Source of the DNA: Salinicola endophyticus
GTDB lineage: Bacteria; Pseudomonadota; Gammaproteobacteria; Pseudomonadales; Halomonadaceae
Direction of reading: 5' to 3'
Assembly: GCF_040536835.1 (NCBI RefSeq)
Contig: NZ_CP159578.1
Coordinates: 3,038,001 to 3,102,000, forward strand
DNA: 64,000 nt
Part shown: positions 50,001-59,665 of the stretch, piece by piece
Layout: each line of letters begins with the position of its first letter
Numbering within the stretch: position 1 is the first letter of the stretch
Translations under genes and position numbers: made by a program
Notes under the pieces: generated by a model
What the model saw: only the letters and a program-made list of their open reading frames with translations
Database searches by the model: none
What the model was told of the DNA's origin: nothing

Positions 50001-50654
50001 TCAAGGGGTCGGGATGGTAAGCCCTTCGCGCGCCAGCACGCGGGCGACTGCTGGCCGGGCGAGCATGCGCCGGGCGTGATCACTCCAGGCGGGGAAGTCG
50101 CTGGCCATGTCGTAGCCGAGCGCGGCGCCGGCGCCCCACTGCCAGAAGACGAAGAGGTAGGGGTCGGCGACGCTGTAGCGCTCCCCCAGGGCCCAGGCGC
50201 CCGGACGCTCGGCCAGGCGCGCTTCGATCATCTCGAACAGCTCGCGGGTGCTGCGGCGGGCGGTCTCGACCACATCGGCCTTGGCCGCGTCACCCGTGGC
50301 ATAGCGCTCGGGGCGGCGCACATGGGCGTAGACGGGGTGCACGCCGGAGCCGAGAAAGGCGAGCCATTCGGCGCAGCGGGCATCCTCCAGCAGCGTGCTC
50401 GGCCACAGCACCGACTCGGGGAAGCGCTGGGAGACATAGCGCAGGATCGCCGGATTCTCGGTGATCACCGTCTCCCCCACCGCCAGCGCGGGCACCCGCC
50501 CCTTGGGGTTGATGCGCAGATAGGCCGCCGAGCGCTGCTCGCCCGCCGCGGTGTCGATGCGCACCGCCTCGAACTCGGCACCCGCCTCTTCCAGCGCGAT
50601 ATGCGAGGCGAGCGAACAGGCGCCAGGGGCGTAGAAGAGTTTCAGATCCGCCAT
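50001..50654 (-). CDS. glutathione S-transferase (beta-class-like)
   Basis: 217 residues. The thioredoxin-fold N-terminus begins LKLFYAPGACSLASHIALEE, where PGACS is the Cys-type active site of beta-class GSTs. The glutathione-binding segment NPKGRVPALAVGE-TVITENPAI follows. The C-terminal helical domain has SVADPYLFVFWQW. Substrate unknown. Confidence 0.92.
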   Translation of the reverse strand: MADLKLFYAPGACSLASHIALEEAGAEFEAVRIDTAAGEQRSAAYLRINPKGRVPALAVGETVITENPAILRYVSQRFPESVLWPSTLLEDARCAEWLAFLGSGVHPVYAHVRRPERYATGDAAKADVVETARRSTRELFEMIEARLAERPGAWALGERYSVADPYLFVFWQWGAGAALGYDMASDFPAWSDHARRMLARPAVARVLAREGLTIPTP

Positions 50655-50785
50655 CTCGAGTATCTCCTTGCATGAGCCCGCGCCCCGAGCCGGATAGCCC
50701 GGGGCCTTGGTTATGGGTACGAAACCGCGTGGGGACGAACTGGCGCGAGTATGAAACCGCGCGAGGACGAGACCGTGTCAGGCGC

Positions 50786-51733
50786 TCAGCCCTGTGCGCG
50801 CTCGGCCTCTGGCTGCTTCGCCGCGGGCACCCCGCGCTGCTTCCAGTAGCCGGCGAGCAGCGAGCCGGAGACGTTGTGCCAGACCGAGAACAGCGCCCCG
50901 GGGAGTGCCGCACCGGCGGTGAAGAACTGGTTGGCCAGAGCCACCGCGAGCCCGGAGTTCTGCAGCCCGACCTCGAAGGCGATGGTGCGCGCGGTGCGGA
51001 TATCGAAGCCCAGCGCGCGGCTCAGCCAGTAGCCGCCGGACAGCCCGATGGCGTTATGGGCGATCACCGCCAGCGCCACGATCGGCCCCAGGGTGGCCAG
51101 ATTGCCGGCGTTGAGCGCGACCACGATGGCAATGATCATCACGATCGCCGCCATCGCCAGCGTCGCCAGGGCCGACTCGATCTTGCGGATGCGCGCGCCC
51201 AGCAGGTGGTGGAACAGTACGCCGAGGGCGATCGGGGCGATGACCAGCTGGGCGATGCTCAGCAGCATGCCGAGCACCGGCACATCGATGCTCTGGCCGA
51301 CCAGCAGCCAGGTGATGAAGGGCGTGGCCACCACCGAGATCACCGTGGAGACCATGGTCATGGTCACCGAGAGCGCCACGTGCCCGCCGGCGAGCCAGGT
51401 CATGACGTTGGACGAGGTACCGCCGGCGGTGGCGCCGACCAGCACCATGCCGGTGGTGAGTTCTGGCCCCAGGCCGAGCACCCGGGAGACCAGCAGCGCA
51501 GCGAGCGGCATGATCAGAAACTGCAGGATGACCCCGACGGCGACCGGCTTGGGCGCCTTGACCACGCGGGCGAAGTCCTCGCGGGTCAAGGTCAGGCCCA
51601 TGGCGAACATGATGACCACCAGCAGCATCTTGATGTCGGCCTTGAAGCCGACGAAGAGCTGCGGCTGGAAGGCAGCGAGGGTGGCCAGCAAGATGGCCCA
51701 GACCGGGAACAGCCGGTTGATGCGTTCGAACAT
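50786..51733 (-). CDS. bile acid:sodium symporter (BASS) family transporter
   Basis: 315 residues, about ten membrane spans. Family signatures: LTREDFARV, GATAGGTSSNVMTWLAGG (binding loop) and EVGLQNSGLAVALA. Bacterial members carry organic acids such as pantoate or pyruvate; which one is unclear here. The gene is likely alone. Confidence 0.88.
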   Translation of the reverse strand: MFERINRLFPVWAILLATLAAFQPQLFVGFKADIKMLLVVIMFAMGLTLTREDFARVVKAPKPVAVGVILQFLIMPLAALLVSRVLGLGPELTTGMVLVGATAGGTSSNVMTWLAGGHVALSVTMTMVSTVISVVATPFITWLLVGQSIDVPVLGMLLSIAQLVIAPIALGVLFHHLLGARIRKIESALATLAMAAIVMIIAIVVALNAGNLATLGPIVALAVIAHNAIGLSGGYWLSRALGFDIRTARTIAFEVGLQNSGLAVALANQFFTAGAALPGALFSVWHNVSGSLLAGYWKQRGVPAAKQPEAERAQG

Positions 51734-51805
51734 GATGATGTGTCCTGGCGTTGAATGATCGTGACGGCCGCTGTGCGCGGCTCTTGGCGGCGTTTCGGGG
51801 CCTAT

Positions 51806-51946
51806 GAGGGTGTTTACAAAATGCCTGCGCTCGACGATACGGCGTTGAAATCGACCTCAAAGTACTCATTTACACCCCGTAAACTCCGTCTCTTCGGCCG
51901 ATTTCGCCTTGTCTCGCCTTCGCTCGTCGAATTTGTAAACACCCTC
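51806..51946. repeat. modular palindromic repeat, copy 2 (no cassette, different ends)
   Basis: Core TACTCATTTACACCCCGTAAACTCCG is shared with copy 1, but the terminal inverted repeats are GAGGGTGTTTACAAA on both ends rather than the GTACGAAAA type. The 51734-52097 gap holds this element and otherwise no gene. Confidence 0.8.
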
Positions 51947-52097
51947 TATGTCTATTGTTCTGTTATTTCACTTCTGAACTGCTTAACTGCTTAGCCGGCT
52001 ATCATGCCGCAAGGCTGGGAGGCGTGAAAGCCACCTATCGCAAGGCGACGCGCCCCCCCCTACTCGCCCTCTCTACTCGAAGCCCCACTCGACCCCG

Positions 52098-52811
52098 CTA
52101 TTCGAACCCGCCCCGGGCCTTCCAGCGCGCCACCAGGGTCGGCACGCCCTGGCTGGCGGGTTCGGCGATGGGTGCCACGCCCGGCGGGGCGAGGTCGCGG
52201 GCCTGGGGGTCGATCAGCCAGCAGGGGACATCCAGCGGCGCCTGTTCGAGCAGGAGCGCCGCCGGCATCACCGCCAGCGAGGTGCCGACCACCAGCAGCG
52301 CGTCGGCCTCGGCGACGATATCGCAGGCCTCGGCGTAGCGCGGCACCGCCTCGCCGAACCAGACCACGTCCGGGCGTAGCTGGCTACCCTTGTCGCACAG
52401 GTCGCCCAGCGCGATGCCGCCGCGAGTGAGCGGATAGCGCAGCTTGTCATCCACCGAGGAGCGCGCCAGCAGAATCTCGCCATGCAGGTGCAGCACCTGG
52501 GTCGAGCCCGCGCGCTCGTGCAGGTCATCGATGTTCTGGGTGATCACATCGACCCGGAAGCCGGCCGCTTCCAGCTCGGCCAGCGCGCGATGGGCGGGGT
52601 TGGGCCGGGCGCGGCGGGTCTGCTGGCGACGCTCGTCGTAGAAGCGCAGGACGCTGGCCGGGTCGCGCGCCCAGGCCTCGGGCGTGGCGACATCCTCGAC
52701 CCGATGGTTCTCCCACAGGCCGTCGCCGTCACGAAAGGTCTTGAGCCCACTCTCGGCGCTGATACCGGCACCGGTGAGCACGACGAGGTGGGGCATGCGA
52801 GTCTCGGTCAT
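52098..52811 (-). CDS. cobB: NAD-dependent protein deacylase (sirtuin), zinc cysteines absent
   Basis: 237 residues. NAD site GAGISAESGLKTFRD, TQNIDDLHERAG, catalytic His110 in LHLHGE. Tyr58 and Arg61 (FYDER) match the desuccinylase/deacylase pair of class III sirtuins. The zinc-ribbon segment ARSSVDDKLRYPLTRGG-IALGDLCDKGSQLRP has only one cysteine instead of four. I know such cysteine-poor sirtuins from other bacteria, so activity is probable. Confidence 0.88.
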   Translation of the reverse strand: MTETRMPHLVVLTGAGISAESGLKTFRDGDGLWENHRVEDVATPEAWARDPASVLRFYDERRQQTRRARPNPAHRALAELEAAGFRVDVITQNIDDLHERAGSTQVLHLHGEILLARSSVDDKLRYPLTRGGIALGDLCDKGSQLRPDVVWFGEAVPRYAEACDIVAEADALLVVGTSLAVMPAALLLEQAPLDVPCWLIDPQARDLAPPGVAPIAEPASQGVPTLVARWKARGGFE

Positions 52812-52841
52812 GGAAGATCCCTGGGGTGGCACATCGCTTGA

Positions 52842-52989
52842 CTAGGGTTTGTACGAAAAGTCGGCGAGCGCAGGCAAGACAAGGCAAAAATCGACGAAAA
52901 AGCGGAGTTTACCGGGTGTAAATGAGCATTTTGAGACGATTTTTAACGCCGTATTGCCGAGGGCAGCCAGTTTTCGTACAGACCCTAAG
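52842..52989. repeat. modular palindromic repeat, copy 3 (no cassette, opposite orientation)
   Basis: Ends CTAGGGTTTGTACGAAAA and, on the other strand, CTTAGGGTCTGTACGAAAA. It is the reverse complement of copy 1 without the 57-bp cassette. It lies in the gap between the divergent sirtuin gene and truC. Confidence 0.85.
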
Positions 52990-53080
52990 GCACCCTAGCA
53001 CGACACCGCCTTGGCGACACTTGAGATCACCCTGCCCAGACCCGACAATAGCGCCCCACGCCACGACCCCGACAGTTTCG

Positions 53081-53923
53081 ATGACCGCCGCCACGCCGCC
53101 CCTTCGAGTGATCTATCGCGACGCCCAGATGATCGCGGTGGCCAAGCCGCCGGGCATGCTGGTGCATCGCACCGCCCTGGCCCGCGGCGAGACGCGCTTC
53201 GTGATGCAGACCCTGCGCGATCAGATCGGCCAGCACGTCTATCCGGTGCACCGGCTCGACCGCCCCACCGGCGGCGTGCTGGTGTTCGCCCTCGATAGCG
53301 AGGCCGCCGCCGCGTTGACCCAGGCGTTCACCGACAAGCGCGTGGACAAGCGCTATCTGGCGGTGGTGCGCGGTTGGGGGCCGGAGGCGCTGAGCGTCGA
53401 TGCCCCGCTGCGCGAGGAGGACGGCATCCGGCCCAAGGCGGAGATGCCGGCCCAGCCGGCGCTGACCCACCTGCGCCGGCTCGCCTGCGTCGAGATTCCG
53501 GTGGCGATCGAGCGCTATCCGCAGTCGCGCTATGCGCTGATGGAAGCGCGCCCGGAGACCGGCCGGCGCCATCAGATTCGCCGCCATCTGGCGCGCTGCG
53601 GGCACCCGATCATCAACGATGCCAAGCATGGCAAGGGTATCCACAATCGCTACTTCCGCGACCATCTGGCGTGCCCGCATCTGCTGCTGCACGCCGCCGA
53701 GCTGCGCCTGTGGCACCCTTATGCCGAGCGCTGGCTGAGCCTGACCGCGGCGCCGGATGCCGCCTTCGCCGCGCTGCTGGCACGCTTCGGCTGGCAGGCC
53801 CATGTCGACAGCGACAGCGCGCGCTTCGATCTAGACGCTGGCATCGGCAGCGAAACCCACGCCACACCCCAGGCCGCGGCCACCGCCGCGACGCCGGCAG
53901 ACCCCAACCCCGAGAGACCATGA
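53081..53923 (+). CDS. truC: tRNA pseudouridine(65) synthase TruC-like
   Basis: RluA-family enzyme of 280 residues. Catalytic motif HRLDRPTGG (Asp in RLD), early VIYRDAQMIAVAKPPGMLVHR, and RPETGRRHQIRRHL, the pattern of TruC. The C-terminal 25 residues are Ala/Thr-rich. ATG 53081 is used. Its stop overlaps the next ATG (ATGA). Confidence 0.9.
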   Translation: MTAATPPLRVIYRDAQMIAVAKPPGMLVHRTALARGETRFVMQTLRDQIGQHVYPVHRLDRPTGGVLVFALDSEAAAALTQAFTDKRVDKRYLAVVRGWGPEALSVDAPLREEDGIRPKAEMPAQPALTHLRRLACVEIPVAIERYPQSRYALMEARPETGRRHQIRRHLARCGHPIINDAKHGKGIHNRYFRDHLACPHLLLHAAELRLWHPYAERWLSLTAAPDAAFAALLARFGWQAHVDSDSARFDLDAGIGSETHATPQAAATAATPADPNPERP

Positions 53924-54768
53924 CCGACGACTACGACTTCCGCTTCGGCGGTATCCGCCGCCTCTACGGCACCCGCGCCGCCAACGCCTTCCGCCGCGCC
54001 CACGTGGTGGTGGTCGGGGTCGGCGGCGTGGGGAGCTGGAGCGCCGAGGCGCTGGCGCGCTCGGGGATCGGCAAGCTCACTCTGATCGATCTCGACGATG
54101 TCTGCGTCTCCAACGTCAATCGCCAGCTCCACGCCCTAGATGGCGAAATCGGCAAGCCCAAGGTGGCCGTGCTGGCCGAGCGCTGCCGCGCGATCTGGCC
54201 GGGTATCGAGGTGGTCGCCGACGAAGCCTTCATCACCCCGACCAATCTGGCCGAGCGCATCCCCACCGACGCCGACCACGTGATCGACGCCATCGACCAC
54301 GTCGGCGCCAAAGCCGCGCTGATCCACTACTGCCAGCGGCGCAAGCTGGCGATCACAGTGACCGGCGGCGCCGGCGGCCAGAGCGACCCCAGCCGGATCC
54401 AGGTGGCGGATCTCACCCGCACCGAGCACGACCCGCTGCTGGCCAAGGTGCGCTCCAAACTGCGCCGGGATTACGGCTTCTCGCGCAACCCCAAGCGCCG
54501 CTTCGGCATCGAATGCGTCTACTCCGACGAACAACTGGTCTACCCTGGCAGCGATGGCGAGGTGTGCCAGCACAAGCCGGCACCGGGTCAGGCCACACGG
54601 CTGGACTGCGCCGCCGGCTTCGGCGCAGTGAGCGTGGTCACCGGCAGCTTCGGTTTCACCGCCGCCGCGCGGGTTCTCAGCCGCTTGGCGCGGCGCGCCC
54701 AGGCCGACACGCCAGACAGTACCTCGCCCGCTGCAACATCCACGCAGGAGTCCGCATCGCATGAGTGA
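53920..54768 (+). CDS. tcdA: tRNA threonylcarbamoyladenosine dehydratase TcdA (CsdL)
   Basis: E1-like ATPase making the cyclic ct6A from t6A at tRNA position 37. 282 residues with nucleotide loop [30 protein letters not shown], and [14 protein letters not shown]. Together with tsaC (21516) and truC it adds to the tRNA-modification set in the window. Overlaps truC by 4 nt and the next gene by 8 nt. Confidence 0.95.
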   Translation: MTDDYDFRFGGIRRLYGTRAANAFRRAHVVVVGVGGVGSWSAEALARSGIGKLTLIDLDDVCVSNVNRQLHALDGEIGKPKVAVLAERCRAIWPGIEVVADEAFITPTNLAERIPTDADHVIDAIDHVGAKAALIHYCQRRKLAITVTGGAGGQSDPSRIQVADLTRTEHDPLLAKVRSKLRRDYGFSRNPKRRFGIECVYSDEQLVYPGSDGEVCQHKPAPGQATRLDCAAGFGAVSVVTGSFGFTAAARVLSRLARRAQADTPDSTSPAATSTQESASHE

Positions 54769-54991
54769 TTCGAGCTGCCCGGTTCCGGGCATCTACCGCC
54801 ACTACAAGGGCCAGCTCTACGAGGTGCTGGATGTGGCCCAGCACAGCGAGAGTGAGGAGCGCCTGGTGATCTACCGCGCCCTCTACGGCGACTACGGCGT
54901 CTGGGCCCGGCCTCTGGAGATGTTCTGCGAGCAGGTCGACGTGAGCGGCGAGCCGGTGCCGCGCTTCGCCCTGGAGAAGGCGTTCCGCTGA
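54761..54991 (+). CDS. DUF1653 small protein
   Basis: 76 residues: [22 protein letters not shown], then [20 protein letters not shown], the entire DUF1653 pattern of a small SH3-like domain. Function unknown. Overlaps tcdA by 8 nt, so it is likely translationally coupled. Confidence 0.88.
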   Translation: MSDSSCPVPGIYRHYKGQLYEVLDVAQHSESEERLVIYRALYGDYGVWARPLEMFCEQVDVSGEPVPRFALEKAFR

Positions 54992-55058
54992 CCGATCGGT
55001 CAAGCCCTGACCGCATTTCTCATCCCGAGAGTGGCTGTCTGCGCGGCCCCATGACGGG

Positions 55059-55064
55059 TATAAT
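55059..55064 (+). promoter_or_regulatory. -10 box of purEK
   Basis: TATAAT 81 nt before purE. No good -35 hexamer and no recognisable PurR operator. Confidence 0.4.
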
Positions 55065-55145
55065 GCGCCGCTTTCCAAACCGTATCTCGACGCCGCCTGA
55101 CAACCCACAAGCCGCGGCGGTCGAGCCTTTCCCCCGGGAGGAAGC

Positions 55146-55664
55146 ATGAGCGTACGCGTCGGCGTCATCATGGGGTCGAAGTCGGACTGGTCGACCCTTT
55201 GCCATACCGTCGAGACCCTGGAGCAGCTCGGTATCGAGCACGAAACCCAGGTGGTCTCCGCCCACCGCACCCCGGACCTGCTGTTCGAGTACGCCGAGAC
55301 CGCGGCCGACCGGGGGCTCGAAGTGATCATCGCCGGCGCCGGCGGCGCCGCCCATCTTCCCGGCATGTGCGCGGCCAAGACCCGCCTGCCGGTGCTTGGC
55401 GTACCGGTCAAGTCGAGCACGCTTTCCGGGGTCGACTCGCTGCTCTCGATCGTGCAGATGCCGGCGGGCATCCCCACCGCCACGCTGGCGATCGGCCGCG
55501 CCGGGGCGATCAATGCCGCCCTGCTCGCCGCCGCCATGCTGGCCAATCACGACGAACGCATCCGCACCGCGCTGGAGGCCTACCGCGCCGAGCAGACGCG
55601 CAAGGTGCTCGAGTCCCCCGATCCGCGCCCCAGCGCCCCCGACCACGACCAGAGCGAGAGCTGA
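55146..55664 (+). CDS. purE: N5-carboxyaminoimidazole ribonucleotide mutase PurE
   Basis: Purine biosynthesis; moves the carboxyl group of N5-CAIR to give CAIR. 172 residues with [22 protein letters not shown] and [11 protein letters not shown]; the His of SAHRTP is catalytic. GGGAGGAAGC precedes the ATG. purK follows after 2 nt. Confidence 0.97.
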   Translation: MSVRVGVIMGSKSDWSTLCHTVETLEQLGIEHETQVVSAHRTPDLLFEYAETAADRGLEVIIAGAGGAAHLPGMCAAKTRLPVLGVPVKSSTLSGVDSLLSIVQMPAGIPTATLAIGRAGAINAALLAAAMLANHDERIRTALEAYRAEQTRKVLESPDPRPSAPDHDQSES

Positions 55665-55666
55665 TC

Positions 55667-56754
<1,088 letters not shown>

Positions 56755-56758
<4 letters not shown>

Positions 56759-56984
56759 GCACTGCCTGAACAGTACTGCGCTCGCCCATGCGGCGTTAAA
56801 AATCGGCTCACTGAACCGCGTTCAGAACGTCCGTAGGACGGCCCGAAGGGCGAGCGGAGCGAGTAATATGCTCATTTACACCCCGTAAACTGGAGCGCCA
56901 GCCCGGTCCGTTTTCGCCGATTTTTGCCTTAGCTGCGCGCCCCGGCCTGGCCTTCGCTCGTCGACTTTTCAGACAGCACCTAGG
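56755..56984. repeat. modular palindromic repeat, copy 4 (cassette plus extra arm insertions)
   Basis: Carries the 57-bp cassette (56811-56867) and the core TCATTTACACCCCGTAAACT. Ends are CTAGGCACTGCCTGAACAG and, on the other strand, CCTAGGTGCTGTCTGAAAAG, a third end type. Two extra segments (around 56897-56906 and 56942-56951) are nearly complementary to each other. A solitary end CTAGGCTCCGTACGAAAA (56980-56997) overlaps its right border. Confidence 0.8.
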
Positions 56985-57028
56985 CTCCGTACGAAAACGA
57001 GTCGCCCCGCGGCACGCTCGAAAAACCT

Positions 57029-57063
57029 AAAAGGCCCCGCTGTCGATGACAGCGGGGCCTTTT
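57029..57063. terminator. bidirectional terminator between purK and bfr
   Basis: 16-bp perfect stem AAAAGGCCCCGCTGTC / GACAGCGGGGCCTTTT with a GAT loop; A-run on the left and T-run on the right make it work in both directions. Confidence 0.85.
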
Positions 57064-57134
57064 GGGTTCCAGCTTCTTGCTGGCGCTGGCCGGGTCCGCT
57101 CAGACCCGGCCAGCGGAGCGCATTGAGCCTGCGC

Positions 57135-57617
57135 TCACTCCTTCTCGTCGCCGAACATGTGCTTCTGCAGATAGTTCTGGATGCCGACCTTGTCGATCAG
57201 GCCCAGCTCCGCTTCGAGCTTGTCGATATGCTCTTCTTCGTCGTCGAGGATCTTGATGAACAGATCGCGGCTGACGTAGTCACGCACGGATTCGCAGTAG
57301 GGGATCGCTTCCTGCAGGTCGGCACGCGCCTTGTGCTCGATCTTGAGATCGCTCTCCAGCATCTCCTTGGCATTCTCGCCGATGTTGAGCTTGCCCAGGT
57401 CCTGCAGGTTGGGGATGCCTTCGAGGAACAGGATGCGCTCGATCAGCTTGTCGGCGTGCTGCATCTCCTCGATCGACTCCTCGTACTCCCACTTGGCGAG
57501 CACGTTGAAGCCCCAGTCCTTGTACATCTTGCTGTGCAGGAAGTACTGGTTGATCGCCACCAGCTCGTTGCCGAGGACGGTGTTCAGATAGCTGATGACC
57601 TTCGGATCGCCTTTCAT
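57135..57617 (-). CDS. bfr: bacterioferritin
   Basis: Haem-containing 24-mer iron store. 160 residues with ferroxidase ligands in [36 protein letters not shown] and [11 protein letters not shown]; the Met of EEMQHAD is the haem ligand. AGGAGAA lies upstream. The gene for its ferredoxin partner (58134) is on the same strand about 500 bp upstream. Confidence 0.96.
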   Translation of the reverse strand: MKGDPKVISYLNTVLGNELVAINQYFLHSKMYKDWGFNVLAKWEYEESIEEMQHADKLIERILFLEGIPNLQDLGKLNIGENAKEMLESDLKIEHKARADLQEAIPYCESVRDYVSRDLFIKILDDEEEHIDKLEAELGLIDKVGIQNYLQKHMFGDEKE

Positions 57618-58133
57618 TGTCGTGTTCTCCTCATGGGTAACTGGCGTGGGGAAGCAGCGGGTGCTCCCTGACGGAGTACGCTACCACAAGGTGGCGCCGT
57701 TCCGATCCTGGCAGTATCCACAAGGCATCGAGAAATTACAACTATTACAGTGACTTACGAAATCATCGCATCTGCCAGCGATTGGCAGGTGAGAACGCGG
57801 CTGATAACGAGTCGCGCTGCACCGGGCGCAAAGCGCTGGCACACCGACTCGCCCGCCCTCAACAAGAATGGCGTCTCGGCCTACTCAGTGTGCAAGAGTA
57901 GGAAAAAGACGCTGTTATTGCGCTATAGATCAGGAGAAACGACTGTCGATGAGGGAAACGGAAAAATCTGGATGACCGGCGGGCAACACCCGCGGGGTAT
58001 GACATCGTAAATACGTGACGTCATGAATGACGCCATAAAGAGATGACGTCAGACAGGGGGTGAAGCCAGTAAGGAGTGACGCAGGAAGAAAGTGGCGCGG
58101 GAGGATAAGGGGGCGCAGGCAGAAAAGGGGCGC
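57618..58133. other. 516-bp gap between bfr and bfd with TGACGTCA palindromes
   Basis: No convincing gene; an open frame at 57750-58010 has no recognisable features. Contains the bfr promoter candidate and TGACGTCA at 58016 and 58044 with TGACGCCA at 58028 between them. GC is lower than in the neighbouring genes. Confidence 0.6.
57713..57741 (-). promoter_or_regulatory. candidate bfr promoter
   Basis: On the minus strand TTGTAA (57741-57736), a 17-nt spacer, GATACT (57718-57713). Each hexamer matches consensus at four of six positions. Confidence 0.4.
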
Positions 58134-58337
58134 TCACACCGCGTAGGCGAGATCCGGGTCGAAGCTCAACTGTTCGCTGATCGCATCACGCATCACGCGC
58201 TTGCCGGTGCAGGCGCACTTGCCGCACTGTCCGGCGCAGCCGGTGACTTCGCGCACTTCGCGCCAGCTGCGGGCGCCATCGCTCACGGCGCTTTCGATAT
58301 CGCGGTCGGTGACACCCAGGCAGAGACAGACGTACAC
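58134..58337 (-). CDS. bfd: bacterioferritin-associated ferredoxin
   Basis: 67-residue [2Fe-2S] protein that reduces bacterioferritin to release iron. The four cluster cysteines are in MYVCLCLGVTD and GCAGQCGKCACTG. A predicted Fur box lies about 30 nt upstream of its start, consistent with iron-starvation expression. Confidence 0.95.
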   Translation of the reverse strand: MYVCLCLGVTDRDIESAVSDGARSWREVREVTGCAGQCGKCACTGKRVMRDAISEQLSFDPDLAYAV

Positions 58338-58365
58338 GGCAGATCCTCGCGCTCAACGTGATAGT

Positions 58366-58384
58366 GAATGTAAATGATTCGCAT
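58366..58384 (-). promoter_or_regulatory. candidate Fur box upstream of bfd
   Basis: On the minus strand ATGCGAATCATTTACATTC, close to the Pseudomonas-type Fur box around GAATCATT. It is 29 nt before the bfd start. Confidence 0.55.
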
Positions 58385-58460
58385 AGGCACTTTCAAGTCC
58401 GAATCACAATCATCTCGCTCACGTTAGTCACGCTTTCTTAGCACACGCTTAGCGCTCATT

Positions 58461-58509
58461 TCCGAACCTTCCGACGATGGGCGCCGGAGGCAGGGCAAAG
58501 CGAGGGTCT
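58461..58509. repeat. fragment of repeat family 2 (inverted)
   Basis: Matches the right 49 bp of the 30642 and 36518 copies in reverse complement (CGATGGGCGCCGGAGGCAGG and GCAAAGCGAGGGTC). It is truncated at 58509. Confidence 0.7.
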
Positions 58510-58533
58510 TTTCTAGCGGTCGTGAAACGCAAG

Positions 58534-58560
58534 ACGCCGCACTCCAGGAGTGCGGCGTCG
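58534..58560. terminator. hairpin downstream of lptG
   Basis: 13-bp stem GACGCCGCACTCC / GGAGTGCGGCGTC with a minimal loop, followed by GTTCTG. Probable terminator of lptFG. Confidence 0.55.
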
Positions 58561-58600
58561 TTCTGATCATCATGTGAGCCGAGGCACGGCGGGGCTGGGA

Positions 58601-59665
58601 TCAGCCGGTGCGGCGCAGCAGCCAGATGCCGAGCAGATAGCACACCGCGGTCGGCACCACCACCGCCAGCGCCGGGGAGAAGCCGAACAGCACCGACGCG
58701 GGGGCCAGCAGATCCTGCAGATACTTGAACGACAGCCCCACGATCACGCCGTAGAAGATCCGCGTGCCGGCGGCGACGCTGCGCAGCGGGCCGAACACGA
58801 ACGAGGCCGCCAGCAGCACCAGCCCGGCCAGGGTGACCGGCAACAGGCTCTTCTGCCAGAAGTAGAGCAGCGGCTGGGTCGCCTCCTGCCCCTGGGAGCG
58901 CAGATAGCTGGCGTACTGCCACAGGCTGCTCATGCGCTGGCTGTTGAGCGGGCGCAGCAGGCGATTGAGCTGGGCCGGCGTGAGCTCGGTGTGCCAAGTC
59001 GCGGTGGGCTTCGACTCGACCCGGGTGCCGTCGGCGTCGAAGTAGGTGGTCTTGACGTTCTCCAGCGTCCACGCCTTGCCGTTCCATACCGCGCGCTGGG
59101 CCTCGGAGGCTTCCACCAGACGTTGGCCGTCGTACTCGTAGCGGCGCACGTTGATCACGGTGTCGTCGGCGCGGATGGTGCCGAAGCGGTAGAAGTTGTC
59201 GCCCTCGCGCTGCCAGCCGCCGCCGCGTTCGAGCACCGCGTCGGCGCCCTCGGACTGCTCCAGGCGCCAGGCCTCGGCGTGCTGCTCGGTGGCCGGGCTG
59301 ACGAACTCGCCGATGCCCATGGTGATCAGGATCACCAGCAGCAGCGGCTTGAGCACCCCGACCAGGATACGCCCGAGCGAGCGCCCGGCGGCGCGCATCA
59401 CGGTGAGTTCGTTGCTCGAGGCCATCGAGCCCAGCCCCACCAGCGCGCCGATCAGCACCGCCACCGGGGCGTATTCGTAGAAGCGCCAAGGCAGCCGCAT
59501 CAATAGATAGAGCAGCACGTCGAAGGCGGAGTAGTTGCCGGAGACGTCACCCAGGTCGTTGATGTAGGAGATCACCAGATCGAGTCCCAGCACCATCACC
59601 TGCACCACCAGCATGGCGCCGAGGACGTTGCGCGCGATGTAACGGTCGAGACGGTCGAGCAGCAT
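58601..59665 (-). CDS. lptG: LPS export permease LptG
   Basis: Inner-membrane half of the LptB2FG ABC transporter that extracts LPS. 354 residues: MLLDRLDRYIARNVL, six spans, a large periplasmic domain, GVIVGLSFKYLQDLL near the end. The ATG at 59665 shares one base with the lptF stop (TGATG), so the pair is coupled. Confidence 0.95.
   Translation of the reverse strand: MLLDRLDRYIARNVLGAMLVVQVMVLGLDLVISYINDLGDVSGNYSAFDVLLYLLMRLPWRFYEYAPVAVLIGALVGLGSMASSNELTVMRAAGRSLGRILVGVLKPLLLVILITMGIGEFVSPATEQHAEAWRLEQSEGADAVLERGGGWQREGDNFYRFGTIRADDTVINVRRYEYDGQRLVEASEAQRAVWNGKAWTLENVKTTYFDADGTRVESKPTATWHTELTPAQLNRLLRPLNSQRMSSLWQYASYLRSQGQEATQPLLYFWQKSLLPVTLAGLVLLAASFVFGPLRSVAAGTRIFYGVIVGLSFKYLQDLLAPASVLFGFSPALAVVVPTAVCYLLGIWLLRRTG

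Noticed and set aside
57750..58010. 86-codon frame between bfr and bfd
   Set aside because: No ribosome-binding site, no domain, composition unlike neighbours; treated as non-coding.
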